Below, one piece after another: positions 1-6,271 of a DNA stretch of 6,349 nt. Under the pieces are notes generated by a model, which saw only the letters and a list, made by a program, of their open reading frames with translations, made no database searches and was not told the origin of the DNA. Made by a program: the position numbers and the translations under genes. The stretch is from an uncultured Sediminibacterium sp. (GTDB taxonomy: Bacteria; Bacteroidota; Bacteroidia; Chitinophagales; Chitinophagaceae). Location of the stretch: NCBI GenBank assembly GCA_937907555.1, contig CALEST010000094.1, positions 1 through 6,349 of the forward strand, read 5' to 3'. The first letter of the stretch is position 1. Every line of letters begins with the position of its first letter.

Positions 1-1554
1 CTGGCAGAATTGGCCATTGCAGCCTGCGATCTGGCCGAAGTGTTGGGTATGGCAATTGGTATTCATTTACTCACAGGTTTGCCCATTTTATGGGGAACAG
101 TCATTACGGTATTAGACACTTTTCTCTTTTTATTTCTACAACGTTGGGGAATAAGAAAACTGGAAGCTTTTATTATTGCACTTGTGGCCATTATTGGAGC
201 TTCCTTTCTAGTACAGATATTGATTGCCCAACCTGCAGTTAGTGATGTGGTAGGAGGATTAGTACCGGGTATGTTGCACGATGGCGCCTTATATATTGCC
301 GTAGGTATTATTGGAGCAACTGTAATGCCACATAATCTGTACCTCCACTCGGCATTGGTACAGACCAGAAAAATTAATCCGGATAAAAAGGGGATTAAAA
401 CCGCATTGAAATACAACCTGATAGACAGTACCATTGCCCTCAATGCCGCTTTTCTGGTGAACACGGCCATTCTGGTACTGGCCGCAACCGTGTTTTACAA
501 GACAGGCAATACAGAAGTTGCCAAAATTCAGGAAGCTCATCATTTATTAGAACCTCTATTGGGATCTTCTATTGCTCCGGTACTGTTTGCTGTTGCCTTA
601 ATTGCTGCTGGACAGAGTTCAACCGTGACCGGAACCATGGCAGGACAGATAGTAATGGAGGGATATTTGCATTTAAGAATCAATCCATGGTTACGCCGTT
701 TATTAACCAGACTAATTGCCATAGTACCTGCTCTGTTGGTCATTATGATTTATGGGGACGAAAAAGTGGATGATCTATTGATTTTCAGTCAGGTTATCTT
801 AAGTATTCAATTGGGATTTGCCGTAATTCCATTGATCCATTTTGTGAGTGACAAGACTACCATGGGAGATTTCGTTATTGGAAAGAAGACGCAGATTCTT
901 GCCTGGCTGGTAGCATTAATCCTGGTTTTTCTTAACGTAAATCTGGTTGTAGAGGAAGTGTCCGCCTTATTTCACAGCGGTGTTTCCTTTTGGGTGAAAA
1001 CCGCAGTTATAGTAGCCATTCTGGGATTTATCTGGTTGTTTTTAATGATGACCTTTTATCCAATCGCTTCAAAAAAGCGAAGACTGGCCAAAGATACATT
1101 GTACGGAGATGCCATGCTTTTGGATAACCTTGAAGTCAAGAAAATTCAAAGAATTGCCATAGCACTTGACTTTACCAATGCAGATGAAAAACTAATTGCC
1201 CACGCTTTGTCTCAAGGCAATGAAAAAGTATCCTATCAGCTGATTCATATTGTGGAAAGCGTTTCTGCACGTTATTCCAAAGACTCAAGTGATGATGCTG
1301 AAACCAGAAAAGACAAGGAAAGATTAAAGAATTATGTGGAGCAGTTAAAATTGAAGGGCTTGAATGCCAGCGGACATGTTGGATATACCCGAAGGGTTGC
1401 AGAAATAGTGAGGCTGGTGGAGGAACTGGATTCAGATATGCTGATAATGGGAGCACACCGGCATAGTGGACTAAAAGACTATATTTTTGGCGAAACCATT
1501 GAGGACGTAAGGCATAAACTAACCATTCCGGTATTAATTGTGAATGTTTCTTAA
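1..1554 (+). CDS. mntH: Nramp-family Mn2+/Fe2+ transporter with C-terminal Usp domain (5' partial)
   Basis: The reading frame is open from base 1, so the start and TM1-TM2, including the metal-binding DPGN motif, lie outside the window. The visible part begins in TM3 (AACDLAEVLG, matching the family's ATDLAEV pattern) and continues with about ten hydrophobic helices. TM6 carries the metal-binding motif GATVMPHNLYLHS, with MPHN at 325-336. TM8 carries AAGQSSTVTGTMAGQ, also typical of Nramp. Nramp proteins import Mn2+ or Fe2+ across the inner membrane with protons; which metal is used here cannot be read. After the last helix (about 985-1057) and a basic stretch (SKKRR), a Usp-like domain runs from about 1138 to the stop: IAIALDF at its start and GAHRHSGLKDYIFGE near its end. 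Counting TM3 to TM12 gives twelve helices, which places the Usp domain in the cytosol. The family call is secure; the symbol is by homology, and the Usp role (sensing or regulation) is inferred. Confidence 0.93.
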   Translation: MAELAIAACDLAEVLGMAIGIHLLTGLPILWGTVITVLDTFLFLFLQRWGIRKLEAFIIALVAIIGASFLVQILIAQPAVSDVVGGLVPGMLHDGALYIAVGIIGATVMPHNLYLHSALVQTRKINPDKKGIKTALKYNLIDSTIALNAAFLVNTAILVLAATVFYKTGNTEVAKIQEAHHLLEPLLGSSIAPVLFAVALIAAGQSSTVTGTMAGQIVMEGYLHLRINPWLRRLLTRLIAIVPALLVIMIYGDEKVDDLLIFSQVILSIQLGFAVIPLIHFVSDKTTMGDFVIGKKTQILAWLVALILVFLNVNLVVEEVSALFHSGVSFWVKTAVIVAILGFIWLFLMMTFYPIASKKRRLAKDTLYGDAMLLDNLEVKKIQRIAIALDFTNADEKLIAHALSQGNEKVSYQLIHIVESVSARYSKDSSDDAETRKDKERLKNYVEQLKLKGLNASGHVGYTRRVAEIVRLVEELDSDMLIMGAHRHSGLKDYIFGETIEDVRHKLTIPVLIVNVS

Positions 1555-1576
1555 AACCGGATTCCCCAATAAATAA

Positions 1577-1584
1577 TATATTTG
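1577..1584 (+). promoter_or_regulatory. Candidate Bacteroidota -7 element for icd
   Basis: TATATTTG matches the TAnnTTTG -7 consensus of the Bacteroidota primary sigma factor at every fixed base. It lies 28 bp before the icd ATG, in the 58-bp gap after the transporter gene. No good TTTG -33 element sits about 19-20 bp upstream (AAAC or similar is there), so the promoter may be weak or depend on the -7 element. The leader before the ATG is A-rich (AACAAAAACAGAAACT) and has no Shine-Dalgarno, as is common in this phylum. Confidence 0.55.
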
Positions 1585-1612
1585 CCGACTGATTACAACA
1601 AAAACAGAAACT

Positions 1613-2845
1613 ATGGCCCAAAAAATTAAAGTTGCCAATCCGGTAGTAGAATTGGATGGAGATGAAATGACAAGAATTATTTGGAAGTTCATTAAAGACA
1701 AATTGATTTTACCCTATCTAGATTTAGATATTAAGTACTACGACTTAGGTATGGAATACCGCGATGAAACCAATGACCAGGTTACCATTGACGCGGCAAA
1801 TGCAATTAAGCAATATGGCGTTGGAATTAAATGCGCTACCATTACACCAGACGAACAACGTGTAAAAGAATTCAATCTGAAACAAATGTGGAAGAGCCCT
1901 AACGGGACTATCCGAAATATTCTGGATGGTACCGTTTTCAGAGAACCCATCGTTTGTTCAAACGTACCCAGACTGGTACCTAACTGGACGGCCCCCATTT
2001 GTATTGGTCGTCACGCATTCGGAGATCAATACCGTGCAACCGATTTTGTAACAAAAGGTAAAGGAAAATTAACCGTAAAATTTGAAGGAGAGGACGGTAC
2101 CGTTCAGGAATTTGAAGTGTATAATTTTAAAGGAGACGGGGTAGCTTTAGCTATGTACAATACCGATGAAAGTATCAAAGGATTTGCACGCGCCTGCTTT
2201 AATCAGGCATTAATTAAGAAATGGCCTTTGTATTTATCTACAAAGAATACCATCTTAAAGAAATACGACGGACGCTTTAAGGATATTTTTGAAGAGATTT
2301 ATCAAAATGAATTCAAACAATTGTTCACTGATGCCGGCATAACCTATGAACATCGTTTGATTGATGATATGGTTGCTTCCGCATTAAAGTGGAATGGTAA
2401 TTTTGTTTGGGCATGTAAAAACTACGACGGAGATGTTCAAAGTGATACTGTAGCGCAGGGATTTGGTTCACTAGGCTTAATGACTTCCACATTGGTTACA
2501 CCCGATGGAAAAGTAATGGAAGCAGAAGCTGCGCACGGAACAGTTACCAGACATTACAGAGAGCACCAGAAAGGGAATCGCACTTCTACCAATCCAATCG
2601 CTTCTATTTTTGCATGGACTCGTGGTTTGGAATTCCGTGGAAAATTAGATAGCAACCAGGAACTGATTAATTTCTGCCAAACACTTGAAAAAGTATGTGT
2701 GGATGTAGTTGAATCAGGAAAAATGACCAAAGACCTTGCGGTTTGTATACATGGGAACAAGGTAAGTCATGGTGAACATTACTTATATACAGAAGAATTT
2801 TTAGATGCAATTGATGCTGAATTAAGCAAGCGATTAGCAAAATAA
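1613..2845 (+). CDS. icd: NADP-dependent isocitrate dehydrogenase, dimeric eukaryote-like type
   Basis: A complete 410-residue protein, the usual size of the homodimeric type II enzymes related to human IDH1/IDH2 (about 410-450), rather than the E. coli-type Icd. It catalyses oxidative decarboxylation of isocitrate to 2-oxoglutarate with NADP+ and Mg2+ or Mn2+ in the cytoplasm (TCA cycle, NADPH supply; EC 1.1.1.42). Active-site residues are visible: the substrate loop KSPNGTIRN (S95, R101) with R110, then GRHAFGDQYR (R133, Y140), the catalytic lysine in LSTKNT (K211), and metal-binding aspartates in LIDDMVA and in NYDGDVQSD (D274, D278). The NADP site AAHGTVTRHYR carries the R-H pair (R313, H314) that selects NADP over NAD. 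The ATG is supported by the conserved N-terminus (KIKVANPVVELDGDEMTR). It is flanked by its own candidate promoter and a terminator, so it is probably transcribed alone or with some read-through from the transporter gene. Confidence 0.97.
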   Translation: MAQKIKVANPVVELDGDEMTRIIWKFIKDKLILPYLDLDIKYYDLGMEYRDETNDQVTIDAANAIKQYGVGIKCATITPDEQRVKEFNLKQMWKSPNGTIRNILDGTVFREPIVCSNVPRLVPNWTAPICIGRHAFGDQYRATDFVTKGKGKLTVKFEGEDGTVQEFEVYNFKGDGVALAMYNTDESIKGFARACFNQALIKKWPLYLSTKNTILKKYDGRFKDIFEEIYQNEFKQLFTDAGITYEHRLIDDMVASALKWNGNFVWACKNYDGDVQSDTVAQGFGSLGLMTSTLVTPDGKVMEAEAAHGTVTRHYREHQKGNRTSTNPIASIFAWTRGLEFRGKLDSNQELINFCQTLEKVCVDVVESGKMTKDLAVCIHGNKVSHGEHYLYTEEFLDAIDAELSKRLAK

Positions 2846-2864
2846 TTCATTGGTTCACCCCAAT

Positions 2865-2903
2865 AAAAATCCCGGAAGTAGTTTTTACTTGCCGGGATTT
2901 TTT
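2865..2903. terminator. Intrinsic terminator between convergent genes, probably bidirectional
   Basis: The left arm AAAAATCCCGGAAGTA (2865-2880) pairs with TACTTGCCGGGATTTTT (2886-2902) around the loop GTTTT, with a single unpaired G at 2891. The lower stem is 11 bp and the upper stem 5 bp. A T tract follows the stem on the plus strand, and the A tract at its left end becomes a T tract on the minus strand. It lies 19 bp after the icd stop and 32 bp after the stop of the converging gene, so it can serve both. Confidence 0.88.
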
Positions 2904-2935
2904 ATTAGACTGCAATAAGCAGTGTATTCTCTTAA

Positions 2936-3727
2936 CTAAGACACTTCTACCCAGGTATGGTCGGCTAATAATTTTACAGAAGATACAAATTGTTTAAAAG
3001 GTCCGCTAGCGCCCCATTCCTGAGGTGCTACCAATGAAAGGATATGTGAGCTATCTCTTTTCTCATATAAATGATAAACCTGACCAATTTGAGGTTTAAA
3101 ATTCAGTTTGGCTTCATATATCATCATACTCAGTTCCTTGCGTTTCCGAATCTCCTGGGCCTGACGTGCCAGTAATTCAATCTGCTGCCTTATCTGGTCT
3201 AATTGCATATTAGTCTGGTCTTCCATAGCACTTAATGCTTTATGCTTAATAACCCCTTCTTTGGTTGGCCTTATGGCAACTCCGGCTACAGAAGATGAAT
3301 AGGGTAACACACTTAACTGCTTATGGTATAATTCTATATTCCGATAGTTTTTTCCCTTCTCATCCGTTCCTTCTTGGGTAATCCGCATATATCCGTTTGG
3401 CAGAATCTCATGAGTTACAACCAATACAGTAAGTGCGTTTTTATAAAAAACAACAGAGAGTGTTGAGGAATTAACAATTACAGATTTAATTTCATCAGCA
3501 AGTTGATTGTCTTCCAGCTTTTGCAAAGAATCATTTGGAAAAACCTTATACTGAGTGTAGAATGCTTCATTATCAAGACTAACCCAGTTAATACTGAAGC
3601 TTAATGCCTGACCATTTTCTATGCTTTCTATTTTATAGTTGCCACTTTTAGGCGCAATTCCCTTCTGGAAATCACACTTTTCAGGAAACAACTGCCAGCT
3701 GGCCAGAAAATTATACGCTTGTACCAT
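2936..3727 (-). CDS. Lipocalin-like domain fused to a DUF2452 domain
   Basis: A 263-residue protein with no signal peptide or membrane segment, so probably cytoplasmic. Residues about 138-262 match DUF2452, the family that includes human C1orf50: a predicted helical, possibly coiled-coil stretch rich in Q, R and E (about 165-200, with MQLDQIRQQIELLARQAQ), then IGQVYHLYEK and the conserved LVAPQEWGASGP and HTWVEV. Residues about 5-137 look beta-rich and lipocalin-like, with WQLFPEKCDFQKG, PKSGNYKIE near the start and MRITQEGTDEKGKNYRNIEL near the end; this resemblance is recalled, not computed. DUF2452 also occurs as a separate protein in Bacteroidota, so the fusion is notable. The ATG lies 8 bp after the stop of the upstream DUF2911 gene, and the gap begins with GGGG, so translation is probably coupled. 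The stop is followed by the shared hairpin terminator. Function unknown; the C-terminal family assignment is firmer than the N-terminal one. Confidence 0.85.
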   Translation of the reverse strand: MVQAYNFLASWQLFPEKCDFQKGIAPKSGNYKIESIENGQALSFSINWVSLDNEAFYTQYKVFPNDSLQKLEDNQLADEIKSVIVNSSTLSVVFYKNALTVLVVTHEILPNGYMRITQEGTDEKGKNYRNIELYHKQLSVLPYSSSVAGVAIRPTKEGVIKHKALSAMEDQTNMQLDQIRQQIELLARQAQEIRKRKELSMMIYEAKLNFKPQIGQVYHLYEKRDSSHILSLVAPQEWGASGPFKQFVSSVKLLADHTWVEVS

Positions 3728-3735
3728 GATGCCCC

Positions 3736-4245
3736 TTATTCTACAGTAAAACCAAAATTCAGATTACCCCAAAGTATTTGTACCATTCCATTACCACTGA
3801 TACTGTAAATCAGTTTTTCTGCAGATTCCGAATTGTTAGCAAGCTTTGCTTCAACACGTAATGCATCTTCTGCTTCTTTGTATTGAAATGCGCCCCACTG
3901 TTTCCAGATCTTATTGAAAATAACGGTTGCGCCAGATTCTTTTTGTAGCAGGAAGAGTGCGTATTTACCTGCGGGCAAAGTATTCCCGTTAATTTTAAGA
4001 TCCTTTGAAGTTTCAAAAACAGTTGCATCATTGGCACCTGCACGCCATATTTTGTTTAGCATTGGCTCCACGTCTTTTCCGGGTGTTCTGCCTTTTAATG
4101 AAGGCTGACCATATTTAATGGAGATTTCTGCTCCATTTTCAAGTTTCGCTTTCACTTCGGTAGCCGGACTTGGCTTAGGATTGTTTTGGGCAAAGCCAAA
4201 AGCACTGATAAGCGCAAGACTTGCCACGAATAGTAATTTTTTCAT
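3736..4245 (-). CDS. Secreted DUF2911 family protein
   Basis: A protein of 169 residues from the ATG at 4245. The frame extends one codon further to a GTG at 4248, but ATG is the likelier start because it directly precedes MKKLLFVASLALISAFGFA, a standard Sec signal peptide with a probable cut before QNNPKP. The mature part has the DUF2911 signatures: ISIKYGQPSLKGRTPGKDV, then IWRAGANDATVFETS, LPAGKYALFLLQ, VIFNKIWKQWGAFQYKEAEDALRV and a C-terminal ILWGNLNFGFTVE. The family is common and uncharacterised in Bacteroidota; a periplasmic or surface location follows from the signal peptide, and no enzymatic motif is evident. The mature protein is probably a single beta-rich domain. It sits 38 bp after the outer-membrane gene and 8 bp before the DUF2452 gene on the same strand, without a visible terminator on either side. 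No convincing promoter was found in the 38-bp gap. Confidence 0.9.
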   Translation of the reverse strand: MKKLLFVASLALISAFGFAQNNPKPSPATEVKAKLENGAEISIKYGQPSLKGRTPGKDVEPMLNKIWRAGANDATVFETSKDLKINGNTLPAGKYALFLLQKESGATVIFNKIWKQWGAFQYKEAEDALRVEAKLANNSESAEKLIYSISGNGMVQILWGNLNFGFTVE

Positions 4246-4283
4246 CACAATTGTTTAACATTAAATAATACAAATAGTTCAGT

Positions 4284-6128
4284 CTAATTTACAACAACAA
4301 AGTCAGGTTTTTGAATTAGTGTTGTTTGATAGCGGAACCTTAAATTAGTTGAAAGACTTATATTCCAGGGGCTCATGTATTCAACAACTTTGGGGAAGAA
4401 ATAAGCTTTAAGTTCAATGGTGCCAAAAACCAGGTTTTCATTACGGGTTCTTACTCCGCTTCCTAAAGCACTGTACAAAGCTCCATTTTCAGGGTCTGAA
4501 GCAGAAAGCTTTAAATAAGATAAATTAGAAAATACAAATGGAGCAAAATTAAAACCAGCCAGTTTAAAAGTATTATAAAACACCGTTTCAGCATTAACCG
4601 TAATTCTTGCTGTACCATCTATTCTTGTATTTCTGATTCGGGGAATTCCGAAAATACTGGACACCCTCAACGGATCATTTAAGCGGATAAATTTTTGTAC
4701 AGTAATGCTCCCGCTAATAAAGTGTCGCATAAACCAGTTTTTACTTTTCAACTGTTTTAATGGAGTAATTAATTCCAGGCTGGTTAAAGCAGACAAATCC
4801 TCTGGTTTATGCTGATTGATGTATCCGCCCGCTTTTATGGTATAATTTAAAAAGGCCTTTTTTGAATTGAAATAACTTCGCTGGTATTCTGCACCAAAAT
4901 ACATTCTGGAAATATCCTGTCTGTCTGCCCATCCTCCGGTGAAAGTTAAACTGAAGCCTTCCGGTAAATCCTCATTTCTTCCGAAACCGTAAATAAAATT
5001 GGTATGGTAGAAATCTCTTTCGAACATGGTATAGGAAAACAACACTCCTGTAATATCATTGTAACGGCTATCGTAAATAAACTTCAGCGTGTCGGGCCTT
5101 TCCGTAAAATACCTGTGAACTATCCGGCCCGAGAGAATGCTTCTTTTTCTTATACCTAAATTATCCAGCATTCTTTCTTTTGCTCCTAAACTATAGCCCA
5201 GCCACAAGTCTGCATTATAATATCCGTATTTCAACTGCTGCTGGTATATATTGGCTGCTGTATAACTATTACTTGTATTATTTACAGAGAGTTCAAAGCC
5301 TCCTGTATAAGGATGATAGGGGCTTACCAGTGGTAAATCACCTCTTATAAAATAAGCATTTTCTTCTCTTCTTCCTGAGTTAAAAGCAGGATTCTCCGTC
5401 TGGAAACCAGCAGCAATATTTAAAAAACTTCCGCCTATATTTCTGGCAAGAAATTCAAATCCGTAACCATATCTGGGACTTCTTTTGGTATCGAAAAACT
5501 GTCGAATCCGCATTCGGTTTCCTGAGCCGAAAACATTGTCATTGTTAAGTTCAACATCCAGCAAATTGGTATTAAACTCCGGAACACTACCTCCAATCGG
5601 GAATACGTCTTTTACCAAAACCATTACGTCTACTTCATCCTGATTATTCTGAATGGGTATTATAACAATGGTTGCATCCTGAATGAAACTAAGATCTCTC
5701 AGATATCTGATATTATCTGAAAACAAGTCTGGATCTACTCTTTCTCCAGCCTTGAAAAATAAATTTTTTCGAATAACCGGATAACGGGTAGGAGTGTGCA
5801 AGGAATTACCTAGCCGGTTTAAATAATTATTTCTGGTAATTGAAGTGTCAGTCAGCAGCTTATTAAAGCCAAGTTTATTTACATAAACATATCTGATAAA
5901 TTTGCCCTCATAAGGTTCAAAATCAATTGCATTTTTTGTTGCTTCCTGCATAGGAGTGCCCTGAACAGGTATTGGATTATTCACTGAAATAGACTGTACT
6001 ACTTTATTAAATAATCTTCGGGTTGTTGTAATACTATCCTGAGTCTGATTGTTTCTTTCCTGTGCATAGATTGTGCTGCATACACAAAAAATGCATAAAA
6101 TCATTGTTATATATCCTTTTTTTAGCAT
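4284..6128 (-). CDS. POTRA plus beta-barrel outer-membrane protein (Omp85/BamA-like)
   Basis: About 614 residues from the ATG at 6128; the frame is also open from an ATG at 6143, five codons earlier. The later start is preferred because GGAGGTG lies 6 bp before it and it begins a compact signal peptide (MLKKGYITMILCIFCVCS, then TIYA, cut before QERNN). Numbering from the longer form, residues about 78-180 resemble one POTRA domain: KFIRYVYVNKLGF, RNNYLNRLGNSLH, IRKNLFFKAGERVD, then LRDLSFIQDATIVIIP and VDVMVLVKDVFP. From about 190 to the end the sequence has alternating polar and hydrophobic strands rich in Y, F, N and G, as in a surface-antigen barrel. The stretch IRIRNTR-type region near 501-525 (GTARITVNAETVFYN) corresponds to the part of Omp85 barrels that holds the VRGF motif, here altered. 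The last residues are KPDFVVVN, not a terminal aromatic. One POTRA only, so it is not BamA; possible relatives are TamA- or TpsB-type transporters. Substrate unknown. First gene of the minus-strand group. Confidence 0.78.
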   Translation of the reverse strand: MLKKGYITMILCIFCVCSTIYAQERNNQTQDSITTTRRLFNKVVQSISVNNPIPVQGTPMQEATKNAIDFEPYEGKFIRYVYVNKLGFNKLLTDTSITRNNYLNRLGNSLHTPTRYPVIRKNLFFKAGERVDPDLFSDNIRYLRDLSFIQDATIVIIPIQNNQDEVDVMVLVKDVFPIGGSVPEFNTNLLDVELNNDNVFGSGNRMRIRQFFDTKRSPRYGYGFEFLARNIGGSFLNIAAGFQTENPAFNSGRREENAYFIRGDLPLVSPYHPYTGGFELSVNNTSNSYTAANIYQQQLKYGYYNADLWLGYSLGAKERMLDNLGIRKRSILSGRIVHRYFTERPDTLKFIYDSRYNDITGVLFSYTMFERDFYHTNFIYGFGRNEDLPEGFSLTFTGGWADRQDISRMYFGAEYQRSYFNSKKAFLNYTIKAGGYINQHKPEDLSALTSLELITPLKQLKSKNWFMRHFISGSITVQKFIRLNDPLRVSSIFGIPRIRNTRIDGTARITVNAETVFYNTFKLAGFNFAPFVFSNLSYLKLSASDPENGALYSALGSGVRTRNENLVFGTIELKAYFFPKVVEYMSPWNISLSTNLRFRYQTTLIQKPDFVVVN

Positions 6129-6134
6129 TCTCAA

Positions 6135-6141
6135 CACCTCC
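6135..6141 (-). promoter_or_regulatory. Shine-Dalgarno that decides the start of the outer-membrane gene
   Basis: On the minus strand the sequence is GGAGGTG, followed by TTGAGA and the ATG at 6128. It overlaps the upstream ATG at 6143-6141, which therefore cannot use it. A close match to the anti-SD sequence is unusual in Bacteroidota, where most genes lack one, and it favours the shorter protein. Confidence 0.6.
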
Positions 6142-6163
6142 ATTAGTTCTTCAGTAGAACAAT

Positions 6164-6195
6164 CAAACTGTTTCTTGTAGTGGTACTACTACAAA
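6164..6195 (-). promoter_or_regulatory. Weak candidate promoter of the outer-membrane gene
   Basis: On the minus strand a TTTG (6195-6192) is followed after 20 bp by ACAGTTTG (6171-6164). This fits the TTTG/TAnnTTTG arrangement of Bacteroidota promoters in spacing and in both TTTG parts, but the TA of the -7 element is AC. A start a few bases downstream would give a leader of roughly 30 bases. Two further TTTG copies lie just upstream (6202-6199 and 6212-6209), so the -33 assignment is not unique. Confidence 0.25.
6175..6194. repeat. 7-bp inverted repeat in the divergent intergenic region
   Basis: TTGTAGT (6175-6181) and ACTACAA (6188-6194) are exact reverse complements separated by GGTACT. 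The dyad overlaps the spacer and the -33 TTTG of the weak minus-strand promoter candidate, so it could be an operator. It has no T tract, so it is not a terminator. A chance origin is possible at this length. Confidence 0.4.
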
Positions 6196-6271
6196 TTACA
6201 AATAAGTGCAAATAATTCGTCAGCAACGCATATTTAATTTTAAATTGAGAGTATATAAATGAATTTATTAA

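Noticed and set aside
63..470. 135-residue minus-strand open frame within the Nramp region
   Set aside because: It is antisense to the conserved TM helices and the MPHN motif, and its composition looks like a shadow of hydrophobic codons.
1172..1621. 149-residue minus-strand open frame antisense to the Usp part of the transporter and running into the icd start
   Set aside because: It overlaps well-supported coding sequence throughout, shows no recognisable family or signal, and is rich in residues expected from the reverse strand of the real gene.
3810..4043. 77-residue minus-strand frame inside the DUF2911 gene
   Set aside because: It lies out of frame within a gene with clear family motifs and has no initiation signal of its own.
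3914..4108. 64-residue plus-strand frame opposite DUF2911
   Set aside because: Antisense shadow with no homology recognised and no promoter or ribosome site.
4247..4260. Short palindromes ACAATTGT and TGTTTAACA just upstream of the DUF2911 start
   Set aside because: They are short, overlapping and AT-rich, and likely to arise by chance; no paired promoter element supports an operator.
4246..4283. Possible separate promoter for the DUF2911 gene (minus-strand TATTTG and TATTATTT)
   Set aside because: Neither string fits TAnnTTTG with a TTTG at proper spacing; transcription from the upstream gene is the simpler reading.
4284..6128. Assignment of the barrel protein as BamA itself
   Set aside because: Only one POTRA-like region is visible and the length of about 614 residues is short for a five-POTRA Bacteroidota BamA, which is usually over 750 residues.
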